A stretch of 64,000 nt of DNA from Bifidobacterium gallicum DSM 20093 = LMG 11596 (GCF_000741205.1 NZ_JGYW01000004.1:124001-188000); one strand, 5' to 3'; shown: positions 11,501 to 20,622, counted from the first letter of the stretch. Translations and numbers: made by a program. Notes: generated by a model not told the origin, from the letters alone.

Positions 11501-12249
11501 CGGATCCGACTGTGGTGTATTCGTCGACCGATCCTACGGTTGTCAAGGTTTCGGCTGATGGCATGGTCACGGGTGTCAAGGCTGGTACCGCGTATGTGCT
11601 GGTTTCGGCTTCCGGTTTCGCGCAGGTGGTCGAGGTGACGGTGTCGCCGCGTAAGACGGTGTTTACGGATGTGCCGGTGTCGGCGTGGCAGGCGTCTGAT
11701 ATTCAGTGGCTTGCTGACAATGCCATTTCGATGGGCAATGGTGATGGCACGTTCGGGTTTGGCAAGTCGTTGAACCGTCGTGACATGGCTATTTTCCTGT
11801 ATCGTTTGGCGAAGTTGAATGGTGACGCTTCGGCGGCTTCGTTCAAGCCTTCGGCTGCGGATTATGCTCGGTTCTCGGATGTCAAGCAGGGGTCGTTTGG
11901 TGCGGCCGAGGTGTTGTGGTTGGCGTCCAAGGGTGTGATCAAGGGGTTCGAGGATGGTTCGTTCCGTGGGGACAAGTCGTTGAACCGTCAGGATTCGGCG
12001 ATTTACCTGTATCGTTTCGCGAAGGTGATGGGTGACGCTTCGGCGTCGTCGTTCAAGCCTTCGGCTGCGGATTACGCGCGGTTCTCGGATGTCAAGCAGG
12101 GTTCGTTTGGTGCCACGGAGATTTTGTGGTTGACCAGTGTGGGCATTGTCAAGGGCAACACGGACGGCACGTTCCGTGGTGGCAACAACCTCACTCGTGA
12201 GGACATGGCCGTGTTCCTGCACCGCACACACAACCATCTGAACAAGTAG
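8515..12249 (+). CDS. Surface alpha-amylase, GH13-CBM25-Big2-SLH
   Basis: Secreted GH13 amylase of 1244 residues. The start is the ATG at 8515 after AAGGAAG (six-base spacing); the longer frame from 8428 would begin before the upstream terminator. Order: signal peptide ending near AAQA (about 40), GH13 barrel with D240 (GFRYDAAKH), E271 (YGEVLQ) and D340 (ESHDNY), Ig/Fn3-like module, Big2 (about 598-682), CBM25 (about 688-782, GAGAWDNNG), three Big2 (about 788-1045), three SLH repeats (about 1048-1244). It lacks CBM74 and CBM26 and its catalytic domain is the most divergent of the three (shorter loops, different flanks), while its SLH DNA is almost identical to its neighbours. Likely wall-anchored and cooperating with them on granular starch. 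Confidence 0.93.
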   Translation: MSFSSSFLAMRKKAIAGLLAVATMGAGLAVSVSQPEAAQAATRDSYSDTIGNPSFEAARNKYGLTKNMRDGSTLHTFMWSFKTITEHMPEIAQAGYTSIQTNNVSAVKDNSELGKGNWYLNWYYIYQPTDTTVGNYILGTAEEFKTMCDTAHQYGVRVIVDAVANHFTSDFDVIEPAWQDKSLFHVNKGNISDYNDREDCTQNQLSGLWDLNTQSKEVENRMADFYKQVVALGADGFRYDAAKHIELPGEFGGSTYWTGILNNGSQYQYGEVLQDKNVREVDYANMFSQSSIGGGGVTGSDYGQEMRNSMNDRSLSARFFSDYRMGTSPDKIVTWIESHDNYCDRQSEKFTEEQVRGAYATMNARGETMTLFFNRPYASGGTQPWFSEKSKIGDVGADDWKQPGIVASNHFRNAMVGNDMNTVNCGGDQCVMVERYKKNGSSADDGLLVATTERGGSSINGMSTKLDDGVYTDEVSGAKLTVSGGKISATEIGPNTVAAFYNAKVDTTPISSATAAPNQGVIEDTKSVTLRSFNMANASYSTSEGASGSFKDGDIIEIGGSTGSGGTVTVTVSGTGNNGKQVNKTFTYTKETVTPVDTLTISGDGVSNNTLTIDLASATSAQLEATYTPANATVKKVTWTSSDPTVATVSSTGAVEAIKAGSTTISVTAGDKTTSISVRVTGDIPVDQMTTIYYPSSTYGKDSTYIHYRVGDGAWTVAPGEKMSEACDGWVSKRITTGGKAVTFDFNNGAGAWDNNGGKDYTGKGTTLVVEKGQIGVTVPCKTTPDPVVVPVSSVSIAGGDFSLTEGASKQLSATVAPSNATDKVVSWKSSNATVATVDASGNVTAKKAGTATITATAGGKSSSVTVTVSAASVDVPVESVLVSPSSLVLRRGESGQLSASVAPSDASDKSVVWYSSNPAVASVDASGKVTALKAGVAAITASAGGVVSSAVSVTVTDTVVPVTGITVDDPADGKLGLQEGASKVIRTTVTPWNASDPTVVYSSTDPTVVKVSADGMVTGVKAGTAYVLVSASGFAQVVEVTVSPRKTVFTDVPVSAWQASDIQWLADNAISMGNGDGTFGFGKSLNRRDMAIFLYRLAKLNGDASAASFKPSAADYARFSDVKQGSFGAAEVLWLASKGVIKGFEDGSFRGDKSLNRQDSAIYLYRFAKVMGDASASSFKPSAADYARFSDVKQGSFGATEILWLTSVGIVKGNTDGTFRGGNNLTREDMAVFLHRTHNHLNK

Positions 12250-12287
12250 TGTGACGGCGGCTTGCCGCCGTTGCCACCGGTTTTCTG

Positions 12288-12324
12288 GGGAGGTTTGGAA
12301 CAACACACCCAAACCTCCCTTTTA
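12288..12324 (+). terminator. Intrinsic terminator of second amylase
   Basis: Perfect 11-base arms GGGAGGTTTGG (12288-12298) and CCAAACCTCCC (12309-12319), a 10-base loop, then TTTTA. A smaller GGCGGC/GCCGCC hairpin lies just upstream. Confidence 0.88.
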
Positions 12325-12435
12325 TTGTTTCATAACGTGGACGCATCACTGATATAAGGTTAATCATCTATCCTCTTGAGTTGCTGGAAAACAGTCAATA
12401 AATGCTTATGAGCATTTCCTCTTTGCATTGTTTCT

Positions 12436-12520
12436 GATGCCAACGTTGTCACAATTTCGGGAAAACCACGGTTTGTGTGCGACAGATACTTTATACTTGT
12501 CCTAATGCCAACGATTGCAC
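12436..12520 (+). promoter_or_regulatory. Candidate promoter -10 and paired operators before third amylase
   Basis: TATACT at 12492-12497 is followed twelve bases later by ATGCCAACGATTGCAC; a related element ATGCCAACGTTGTCAC lies upstream at 12437-12452. Both carry a central CG, 68 bases apart, in the manner of LacI-type operators flanking a promoter. The spacing of TATACT to the downstream element matches the first amylase. The remaining part of the gap 12325-12736 shows no gene. Confidence 0.45.
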
Positions 12521-12736
12521 TATGGAGTGTGAGCTTGATGATAGTTGGTACTGAAGTTCGAGAATCCTACTATTTCAAGGCTTTCAGTACAAACAACGTG
12601 GAAAAGCATAATCGACTGGCAGCTGAATGAAAGATACCGTGATGTCGTTATCGCAGCTTCTTTCAATCGGAATGTAGAGAGAGCTTCGGCAAGCAGTATT
12701 TCGGATGTTGCCGAAGGATAGGAAAGGAACCTAGCA

Positions 12737-15700
12737 GTGTCCCATCCTGCACCAGAATCGCGGGCGTCACAGGGTGTCAATGATGTGAATACATCGTGGC
12801 ATTCCACTGCCCGGACCATTGGCAAGAAGTCAACAGCCTTCGTGATTTCTGCAGCGACCATGCTTGGTGGCATGGCTGTTGTCACGAATACCGCGCAAGC
12901 CGCCAATGGACCCACCACCAGCTACGATCGCACACTCGGCAATCCCACGTTTGAGGCTGCGCGCCAAGCCAATGGCCTTGCCAAAGAGATGAGCTATGGC
13001 GCAATCCTTCACGCCTGGATGTGGTCGGCCAACACGATCAAAGCCCATATGGCTGAGATTGCCGATGCTGGCTATACCACCATCCAGACTGTTCCCATTT
13101 CTGAAATCAAGGGCCCCATGCATGGAGGCCAGTTCACTGAAAACTGGTATTACGTATATCAGCCTTCCGGCACCAAGATTGGCAACAAGGTCATTGGTAC
13201 CGAAGCTGAAATCAGGGCTATGACTGCTGAAGCCCATAAATATGGCATTCGAGTCATTGCTGACGGTGTGATCAACCATTTCACTGCGGATTGGAATGCC
13301 ATCGATCCTGAATGGCAGCGCAGCGAGTATTTCCACACGCGTACTGAAGGTAACTGCGGTGATAACGGTACTGCCATCAATTATAGTCAGCGTTGGCAGG
13401 TTACTCACTGCCATTTGCTGAGCTTGTGGGATCTGAACACTGAAAACCAGACCGTCGCCAACAAGATGAAGGACTATCTGGTTCGCGCAGTGGATGCCGG
13501 CATTGACGGTTTCCGTTATGATGCGGCGAAGCATATTGAGCTTCCAAACGAGTTCAGCACATATTCGCCTTACTACGACACGATTCTTCCCAACGGTGCA
13601 CAGTACCAGTATGGCGAAGTGCTCCAAGGCGACAACGGCCTGAACGCTCCGGCTTATCCTGCCCTGTTCTCCAAGTATTCAACGAATGGTGGCGGCAACA
13701 CCGCATCCAAGTTCGGCAATGCATTGCGTGGCGCCCTGCAAGGCTACAACCTGAACGCAGGCAACCTTTCCAACCTGCAAGGTGATGGTGTGCGCGACAA
13801 CCAGCTTGTCACCTGGGTTGAATCGCACGATACATATGCCAACACGAACGAGTATTCTTCGCAGTTGAATGCATGGCAGATGCGCATGGGCTGGGGTGTT
13901 GTGGCATCCAAGTCCGGTGGCGCTCCACTGTTCTTCAACCGTCCGGCCGGTTCCGGCGGTAGCAACCCCCGATTTGCCGAGCGCTCCTCGTTGGGTGATG
14001 CTGGCGATGACGAGTGGAAGCATCCAGAAGTTGTGGCGGTCAACCATTTCCGCAATGCCATGGAAGGCAACGCGGAATTTATGCGCAATTGCCAGGGCGG
14101 CAACCAGTGCCTGATGATTGAGCGTTACAAGACCGATGGCAACAGCAACAATGATGGTGTCACCGTTGTCAACATGGGTGGCGAGAAGAATCTCGCTGGC
14201 ATGGCCACCACGCTTGATGATGGCACATATACCGATCAGGTCTATGGCGGCACGCTGACGGTGCAGAACAAGAAGATCACTTCTGGTAACGCTCCTGCAG
14301 GCAAGATTGCCGTGTACTTCAATGGTTCCGCATCCAAGCGCGGTGTCGTTTCCGTGTCCGGCGCCAAGTCGTTCAAGACTGATACCACCACGGTTACGCT
14401 GAACTCCCGCAATGTGACCAATACCCGTTACACCACAAGCGAGGGCGCATCCGGCTCCTATACGGATGGACAGACCATCACGATTGGCCGTAACACCTCG
14501 TATGGCAGCTCGATTACCGTTACCGTGACAGGTACCTGCGAAGACGGCTCCCAAGTCACGGATTCGTTGACAGTTCTGAAGAAGGACCCGAATGCTGTGG
14601 TGAGCTACACCGCATATGCGAAGAAGCCGTCGACGTGGAGCAGCATTTATGCATATGCCTATGTCGATAACAACGCCACGGGCTCGAACGTCATTGAGAA
14701 TGCCGCTTGGCCTGGTGAGTTGATGACGGCTGAGTCGGATGCCTGCAATGGCACTGCCGATCAGGTTTATGAGATTCCTGAGGAAATGATTGAAGAAGCG
14801 GGCGATTCCCCAATCCGCATTATCTTCAATAATGGTGGCCCTGGCCAGATTGCCGGCAACAAGTTCCCAGGCGATGCCGTGTCGACTGATCCCGAGGATC
14901 ATGTGGACGCAGCAGGCCTCCAAATCGATGGTTCCTATGTGTGGGATGGCAACCTGACTGTTTCCTCGACTTCGTGGACTGAGGCAGCATGCGCACCAAT
15001 CGTGGTCAATTCCATCTCCATTAACGGTGCGAACAACGGTCAACTCTCGCTTGATCTGGCAGATGCTCCGACCGCCAAGCTGACGGCTGTGGTTGATCCC
15101 GCCAATGCCAAGGTTTCGTGGTCTTCGTCCAACGCCAAAGTGGTTTCGGTCAACAATGGTGTCGTCACTGGTGTTGCCAAGGGTACGGCCACTGTCACCG
15201 CTAAGGCTGGCGACAAGTCCGCTTCCGTTACCGTGACGGTGACGGGCGAACCTCCTGTGGTGGCCTCCACGACCATCTATTACCCGGCTTCGAAGTTTGG
15301 TGCTAACTCCACTTACCTACATTACCGCGTGAACAAGAACGGTGCTGCCGGCACTTGGACCACGGTTCCTGGTGTGAAGATGGAAGCCGCTTGCGATGGC
15401 TGGGTCAAGTACACGGTTGACAACCCGAACCAAGACGAAGTCGAGTTCGTGATCAACAACGGTGCTGGCGCTTGGGACAACAACGGTAAGAAGAACTACA
15501 CCGGTACCGGCGCCAACCTCGTTATCGAGAACGGCAAGGTAGGAACTATCGCTCCTTGTGTGGTCGAGGTTCCGGTTTCTTCGGTGTCGATTGCTGGTGG
15601 CGATTTCTCGCTGACGGAAGGCGCGTCGAAGCAGTTGTCTGCGACGGTTGCTCCTTCGAATGCGACGGACAAGGTCGTGTCGTGGAAGTCGTCGGATGCG

Positions 15701-16933
15701 GCTGTCGCCACGGTTGACGCTTCGGGCAAGGTGACGGCGAAGAAGGCTGGTACTGCCACGATTACGGCTTCGGCTGGTGGCAAGTCGTCGTCGGTGACGG
15801 TGACGGTGGCTTCGGCTTCGGTGCCGGTGTCGTCGGTGACGATTTCCCCGTCGTCGTTGTCGTTGAAGAAGGGTGAGTCGGGCCAGTTGACGGCCACGGT
15901 TGCCCCGTCGAACGCTTCGGACAAGACGGTGACGTGGCGTTCGAGCAATCCTGCTGTGGTGTCGGTTGACGCGGATGGCAAGGTGACGGCGCTCAAGGCT
16001 GGTGTGGCCGCGGTGACGGCTACGGCTGGTGGTATGGCGTCTTCGGCGATCGCGGTGTCGGTGACGGAGACGACGGTGGTGCCGGTGACGGGTGTGCAGG
16101 TGTCCGATCCGGCGGATGGCAAGCTGGAGTTGACTGTTGGCGCTTCGCACCAGGTCAAGGCTTCGGTGACCCCGTCGAACGCAACGGACCAAACAGTGTC
16201 GTATTCGTCCACGAACGCCTCAATCGCTTCGGTATCCACTTCGGGTGTAGTGACGGCGAAGGCGCAGGGTTCGGCTTCGATCATCGTGTTCGCGAATGGT
16301 CATGCGGCCACGGTTGAAGTGAAGGTGACACCGCGTAAGGTGCAGTTTACGGATGTGCCGGTGTCGGCGTGGCAGGCGTCTGATATTCAGTGGCTTGCTG
16401 ACAATGCCATTTCGATGGGCAATGGTGATGGCACGTTCGGGTTTGGCAAGTCGTTGAACCGTCGTGACATGGCTATTTTCCTGTATCGTTTGGCGAAGTT
16501 GAATGGTGACGCTTCGGCGGCGTCGTTCAAGCCTTCGGCTGCGGATTATGCTCGGTTCTCGGATGTCAAGCAGGGGTCGTTTGGTGCGACCGAGGTGTTG
16601 TGGTTGGCGTCCAAGGGTGTGATCAAGGGGTTCGAGGATGGTTCGTTCCGTGGGGACAAGTCGTTGAACCGTCAGGATTCGGCGATTTACCTGTATCGTT
16701 TCGCGAAGGTGATGGGTGACGCTTCGGCGTCGTCGTTCAAGCCTTCGGCTGCGGATTACGCGCGGTTCTCGGATGTCAAGCAGGGTTCGTTTGGTGCCAC
16801 GGAGATTTTGTGGTTGACCAGTGTGGGCATTGTCAAGGGCAACACGGACGGCACGTTCCGTGGTGGCAGCAACCTCACTCGTGAGGACATGGCCGTGTTC
16901 CTGCACCGCACACACAACCATCTGAACAAATAA
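12737..16933 (+). CDS. Surface alpha-amylase, GH13-CBM26-CBM25-Big2-SLH
   Basis: Secreted GH13 amylase of 1398 residues starting at GTG after AGGAAAGGAA. Order: signal peptide ending near NTAQA (about 54), GH13 barrel with D262 (GFRYDAAKH), E294 (YGEVLQ) and D365 (ESHDTY), Ig/Fn3-like module (about 535-618), CBM26-like module (about 620-752: an aromatic-rich start, WPGELM, then IIFNNGG), Big2 (755-837), CBM25 (842-942, GAGAWDNNG), three Big2 (944-1198), three SLH repeats (1200-1398). The GH13 part is much closer to the first amylase than to the second, but a CBM26 plus Big2 stands where the first has CBM74. CBM25 and everything after it are nearly the same DNA as in the first amylase. Its own promoter region precedes it. 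Confidence 0.93.
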   Translation: MSHPAPESRASQGVNDVNTSWHSTARTIGKKSTAFVISAATMLGGMAVVTNTAQAANGPTTSYDRTLGNPTFEAARQANGLAKEMSYGAILHAWMWSANTIKAHMAEIADAGYTTIQTVPISEIKGPMHGGQFTENWYYVYQPSGTKIGNKVIGTEAEIRAMTAEAHKYGIRVIADGVINHFTADWNAIDPEWQRSEYFHTRTEGNCGDNGTAINYSQRWQVTHCHLLSLWDLNTENQTVANKMKDYLVRAVDAGIDGFRYDAAKHIELPNEFSTYSPYYDTILPNGAQYQYGEVLQGDNGLNAPAYPALFSKYSTNGGGNTASKFGNALRGALQGYNLNAGNLSNLQGDGVRDNQLVTWVESHDTYANTNEYSSQLNAWQMRMGWGVVASKSGGAPLFFNRPAGSGGSNPRFAERSSLGDAGDDEWKHPEVVAVNHFRNAMEGNAEFMRNCQGGNQCLMIERYKTDGNSNNDGVTVVNMGGEKNLAGMATTLDDGTYTDQVYGGTLTVQNKKITSGNAPAGKIAVYFNGSASKRGVVSVSGAKSFKTDTTTVTLNSRNVTNTRYTTSEGASGSYTDGQTITIGRNTSYGSSITVTVTGTCEDGSQVTDSLTVLKKDPNAVVSYTAYAKKPSTWSSIYAYAYVDNNATGSNVIENAAWPGELMTAESDACNGTADQVYEIPEEMIEEAGDSPIRIIFNNGGPGQIAGNKFPGDAVSTDPEDHVDAAGLQIDGSYVWDGNLTVSSTSWTEAACAPIVVNSISINGANNGQLSLDLADAPTAKLTAVVDPANAKVSWSSSNAKVVSVNNGVVTGVAKGTATVTAKAGDKSASVTVTVTGEPPVVASTTIYYPASKFGANSTYLHYRVNKNGAAGTWTTVPGVKMEAACDGWVKYTVDNPNQDEVEFVINNGAGAWDNNGKKNYTGTGANLVIENGKVGTIAPCVVEVPVSSVSIAGGDFSLTEGASKQLSATVAPSNATDKVVSWKSSDAAVATVDASGKVTAKKAGTATITASAGGKSSSVTVTVASASVPVSSVTISPSSLSLKKGESGQLTATVAPSNASDKTVTWRSSNPAVVSVDADGKVTALKAGVAAVTATAGGMASSAIAVSVTETTVVPVTGVQVSDPADGKLELTVGASHQVKASVTPSNATDQTVSYSSTNASIASVSTSGVVTAKAQGSASIIVFANGHAATVEVKVTPRKVQFTDVPVSAWQASDIQWLADNAISMGNGDGTFGFGKSLNRRDMAIFLYRLAKLNGDASAASFKPSAADYARFSDVKQGSFGATEVLWLASKGVIKGFEDGSFRGDKSLNRQDSAIYLYRFAKVMGDASASSFKPSAADYARFSDVKQGSFGATEILWLTSVGIVKGNTDGTFRGGSNLTREDMAVFLHRTHNHLNK

Positions 16934-16939
16934 GCCCAG

Positions 16940-16961
16940 ACCGGGTAGTGAACTGCCCGGT
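16940..16961 (+). terminator. Small hairpin directly after third amylase
   Basis: Arms ACCGGGTAGT and ACTGCCCGGT pair with one G-T wobble and a two-base loop, starting seven bases after the stop codon. Only TTTAA follows. It probably assists the stronger terminator 26 bases downstream. Confidence 0.5.
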
Positions 16962-16986
16962 TTAAGCGTGTGAACATGTCATCGCC

Positions 16987-17019
16987 AAGGAGGGCCCGGT
17001 GCATACCGGGTCCTCCTTT
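16987..17019 (+). terminator. Intrinsic terminator of third amylase
   Basis: Arms AAGGAGGGCCCGGT and ACCGGGTCCTCCTT pair with one mismatch around a GCAT loop and run into TTTC. It separates the amylases from the leucine-rich-repeat gene. Confidence 0.85.
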
Positions 17020-17185
17020 CATATTCCGGCCATGATTATGAACGGCAGGCAAAAGAAATGGGAAATGTAAAACAATTGTGCACATATGCCCACACATTGC
17101 AAATATTTGGAATAAAGTAGCTTGCAAAGTGGTTGAATAATGGAGGATAAGTTGCAATATAACGTAGTATTGTAAGGAAGAAATA

Positions 17186-17213
17186 TTGTGGGAAAGCTTT
17201 ATTTCCCTATATA
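17186..17213 (+). promoter_or_regulatory. Candidate promoter of the LRR-SLH gene
   Basis: TTGTGG (17186-17191) and TATATA (17208-17213) are separated by 16 bases. Transcription would start only about 10-12 bases before the ATG at 17232, giving a very short leader that still contains the AAGGTGG ribosome site. The surrounding 200 bases are AT-rich and hold other weaker matches. Confidence 0.45.
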
Positions 17214-17231
17214 TAACTCAAGGTGGTGAAG

Positions 17232-20200
17232 ATGAGAAGGACTATGGGGGAAGGCCCTACTCGCGCGATTGCAGCGGTTTTATCCAGCGTTTTTGCTGCA
17301 GCTTCATTTATTGGCGTGGTTAATCATGCATTCGCCCAGGAGCAAGACAATGTTGTCGCCTCGGAATGCGCGGTTGGTAGCAATACTTATACGCAGTGTA
17401 TGCCAGACAAGAATTTGGCATCCGTAGTGGCCAAGGCTGCAGGTGCATCTGTGGGCGATGTCATTAGTGAGCAGGCGCGTGCGTCTGTGACTGAAATCAA
17501 TGCGCGTAATGCCAACATCCAGGATTTGACTGGACTGGGCACGTTTACGTCGCTTGAACATGTGCAACTGTCCGACAACAATATCGAGTCGTTGAAGCCG
17601 TTGTCGGCCTTGACCACATTGAAGTCGTTCGAGGCATACAATAACGCCATAGTCAGTATCGATCCATTGAAGAACAACACCTCGTTGGAAACGCTTGGTG
17701 TTGGTGACAACAAGCTGGATAATATCTCGGTGCTGTCGAATATGCCGAATCTGACGTCGGTCAATATTTCGCATAACAACGTTTCTTCAATCCAGCCTTT
17801 GGCTTCGGCTTCCAAGTTGGAGTGGCTCTGGGCTTCTTCGAATGTCATTACTGATGCCACGCCAGTCAATGGTCTCACCGCATTGAAGGGCGCTGATATC
17901 AGCAGCAACACTATTGCCACGGCAAGCGGCGTGACGGCTGACCCACCGAAGTACTTGGTGATGACGGGCAATGTCAACCACTACAACCGTACCGTGGAAT
18001 ATGGCGGATCCATCACGGTTCCTATGCCTACCGGTTATGATGGCAAGCCGATTGTGCCTAGCGGCATCAACAACAACGGTACCTATGATGAGGCAACCGG
18101 TTCGGTGACGTGGCCAAACAATATCTATTCGGGTATTGGGCTTATTGCCACCTATACCAGCCAGGGCGGTGGTGTTTCTGGAGATAGACCATTCTCGGGC
18201 ATTGTACGTGTGGATGTGACCATTCAGGGCTCTGAATACCCTGAAGATCCTTCACCAATCCAGGATCCGGTTTGGATCAAGCGTGCCAAGGAAAAGCCGA
18301 CCCCTACGCCGCTTGCCGCTACCACATGCACACCAGACCAATCCACATTTGCTGACTGCTTTGCTGACGCGAAGTTGGCTGCGAAAGTGGCTGAAGCTGC
18401 CAAGGCGGCGGTGACTGATGTGGTGACGCAGCAAGTGCTCGACAGCGTTACCGAGTTGTATGTCAATGGTGCCGGTATCACATCATTGGCTGGTCTTGAA
18501 CATTTGACCAACCTGCGCACGATTCACGCTTCCAATAATGCCATCGACAATATTGAGCCGTTGCGTGATTTGACGCACTTGTATGATGTGCAGATTTACA
18601 ACGCGCGTGTGACCGATGTTTCCCCGCTGGCCAACAAGCCGGAATTGTGGGGCTTGGGCATGGGCAACAATTACATTGAGAATTTTGCCGCCATGACCGA
18701 CGTGCCCAAGCTGGCTTGGGCGGATATTTACGACAACCTGATCAGTGATTTGAGCTTTGTGCGCCAGTGGCCCACACTCAATGCATTGTGGGTGTCGGGC
18801 AATCCGTTCAAGGACGTGTCCCCGCTGGCCGATGTCAAGGATTTGCGCCGCATCCAGTTGGAAAGCAACTCCATTGAAGACATGTCGCCGTTGGTCAATA
18901 CAACGCCAACCGAATACTCGATGAACGACAACCAAACCATCCGCCGTGATGATATTACCGCGGATGAGGCTGGCAGCGTTTCGATGCTGTCGGTCAAGGG
19001 GCGCCAAGGCAATTACCTCAAGCCAAAGACCATGTCTCCCGAAGGTGGCGTATTTGATGCCACTACTGGAAAGGTGACGTGGAACAACGTCAAGAATAGT
19101 GGCATCTATCAGTTCACGTTCAGCGAGTCGGATACCCAAGATTATTTGTACAGCGGCAAGGTTCAAGCCAATGTCACGGTGGAACATAACGACAAGACGC
19201 CGCCGCAGTTCAATGGTGTATACGATACCAATGTCACGCTTGGTGAGAAGTACGACTGGATGTATGGTGTGACAGCCACTGATGACCAGGACGGTGATAT
19301 CACCGACCGCATTGTGATTCGTAAGAATGATCTCAACGTCAACGTTGCCGGCACGTATGGCATCCGCTATTACGTGGAAGACAGTGCAGGCAACGGCACT
19401 TGGGCTGGTCGCAAGGTCACGGTTTCCGATGCCACAATTACCAAGATCAAGGTGTGGGATAAGGAAACGCAGGCTGGCACCAAACCGGATTTGGGTATTG
19501 CGTCCGTGGAATGGAGCAACGGCCAGACAACGTATGAACCCGTTGTTTGGGATGCCATTACCGAAAGCCAGTATGCCAAGCCGGGCAAATTTGAGGTGCA
19601 TGGTTTGGTTCGTGGCAATCATGACGTGAAGTGCACGGTTACAGTCAAAGCGGTGCCGGTGCCCGCCGAGTCCGTAGTAGTCAAGGGCGAAGGTGTAAGC
19701 GATGGAAAGCTGAAGATGATGGCGCAGTCGGTGCATAACGTCACCGCCAGGCCAATGCCCGCGAACTCGACGGATACCAAGGTGACTTGGTTGAGCTCCG
19801 ATGAGTCCATTGCCACAGTTAGTGTGAACGGTTATATCCGCACCACCACCAAGACGGGAACTGTGAAGATCACGGCGAAGATTGGTCAGAAGGAATCGTC
19901 CATCACGGTCACAGTGCGCGACCGGTTCAAGGATGTTCCCGCGAATGCGCAATTCGCCGATGCGCTCGACTGGTTGTATACGGTTGGTATCACTCAGGGC
20001 AATTCCGATGGCACGTTTGGGTATGGCCAAACGTTGACTCGTCAAGACATGGCTGTGTTCATCTACCGTTTGGCCAAGCTGGAGGGTGACGAAAGCGCGA
20101 TCAACTTCAAGCCCACGGATAAGGATTACACCCGTTTCAAGGATGTGAAGAAGGACAGCTTTGGCGCCAAGGAAATCCTTTGGATGGCCGCGAAGGGTAT

Positions 20201-20513
20201 CACTTTGGGTAATCCGGATGGAACATTCAAAGGCAGTGCCAAGCTCACGCGTCAGGACGCTGCAATCTTCCTGTACCGTTTGGCCAAGTTGGAAGGCTGC
20301 AAGTCTGCAAAGACGTTTGCTCCTACGGATGAGGATTATGCCAAGTTCAAGGATGTGAACAAAGACACGTTCGCGTCCAAGGAGATTCTGTGGATGGCGT
20401 CCGAGCACATTACGAATGGCAACTCGGATGGCACATTTGGCGGTACCAGCCGCCTTATGCGACAGGATATGGGTGTGTTCCTCAAGAGGACCCATGACGC
20501 AATTCAGAAATAA
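17232..20513 (+). CDS. Internalin-like leucine-rich-repeat surface protein with SLH anchor
   Basis: 1093 residues, ATG after AAGGTGG; GTGs 6 and 9 bases upstream are alternatives. A signal peptide ends near HAFA (about 35). Two halves each begin with a Cys-containing cap (CMPDKNLASVV; CFADAKLAAKV) and carry 22-residue internalin-type LRRs (about 95-235 and 400-560; pattern LxxLxxLxxNxI, for example HVQLSDNNIESLKPLSAL). Then come a DUF5011-like Ig domain (about 645-720, DDQDGDI), a Big4-like domain (VEWSNGQTTYEP), one Big2 and three SLH repeats (about 893-1093, LTRQDMAVF). Such LRRs bind protein or glycan partners; here adhesion to host, food particle or other cells is the best guess. The SLH tail is related to those of the amylases but clearly diverged in sequence, unlike the near-identical amylase tails. 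Confidence 0.88.
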   Translation: MRRTMGEGPTRAIAAVLSSVFAAASFIGVVNHAFAQEQDNVVASECAVGSNTYTQCMPDKNLASVVAKAAGASVGDVISEQARASVTEINARNANIQDLTGLGTFTSLEHVQLSDNNIESLKPLSALTTLKSFEAYNNAIVSIDPLKNNTSLETLGVGDNKLDNISVLSNMPNLTSVNISHNNVSSIQPLASASKLEWLWASSNVITDATPVNGLTALKGADISSNTIATASGVTADPPKYLVMTGNVNHYNRTVEYGGSITVPMPTGYDGKPIVPSGINNNGTYDEATGSVTWPNNIYSGIGLIATYTSQGGGVSGDRPFSGIVRVDVTIQGSEYPEDPSPIQDPVWIKRAKEKPTPTPLAATTCTPDQSTFADCFADAKLAAKVAEAAKAAVTDVVTQQVLDSVTELYVNGAGITSLAGLEHLTNLRTIHASNNAIDNIEPLRDLTHLYDVQIYNARVTDVSPLANKPELWGLGMGNNYIENFAAMTDVPKLAWADIYDNLISDLSFVRQWPTLNALWVSGNPFKDVSPLADVKDLRRIQLESNSIEDMSPLVNTTPTEYSMNDNQTIRRDDITADEAGSVSMLSVKGRQGNYLKPKTMSPEGGVFDATTGKVTWNNVKNSGIYQFTFSESDTQDYLYSGKVQANVTVEHNDKTPPQFNGVYDTNVTLGEKYDWMYGVTATDDQDGDITDRIVIRKNDLNVNVAGTYGIRYYVEDSAGNGTWAGRKVTVSDATITKIKVWDKETQAGTKPDLGIASVEWSNGQTTYEPVVWDAITESQYAKPGKFEVHGLVRGNHDVKCTVTVKAVPVPAESVVVKGEGVSDGKLKMMAQSVHNVTARPMPANSTDTKVTWLSSDESIATVSVNGYIRTTTKTGTVKITAKIGQKESSITVTVRDRFKDVPANAQFADALDWLYTVGITQGNSDGTFGYGQTLTRQDMAVFIYRLAKLEGDESAINFKPTDKDYTRFKDVKKDSFGAKEILWMAAKGITLGNPDGTFKGSAKLTRQDAAIFLYRLAKLEGCKSAKTFAPTDEDYAKFKDVNKDTFASKEILWMASEHITNGNSDGTFGGTSRLMRQDMGVFLKRTHDAIQK

Positions 20514-20577
20514 AAATTGCTGATCTGCTGATTTGCTGAGCTGTTGAGCGGAAGCAAAAAAGCACGATACAAAAACA

Positions 20578-20622
20578 CAAGGGCTGCTCTGTGCTGCGTA
20601 ACGCAACACAGAGCAGCCCTTG
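20578..20622. terminator. Bidirectional terminator between convergent genes
   Basis: Sixteen-base perfect arms (20578-20593 and 20607-20622, containing GGGCTGCTCTGTG) enclose a small inner TGCG/CGCA hairpin. A-rich sequence lies on the left, giving a U-run for the minus-strand transcript. It serves the LRR gene and the convergent glycosyltransferase. Confidence 0.85.
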
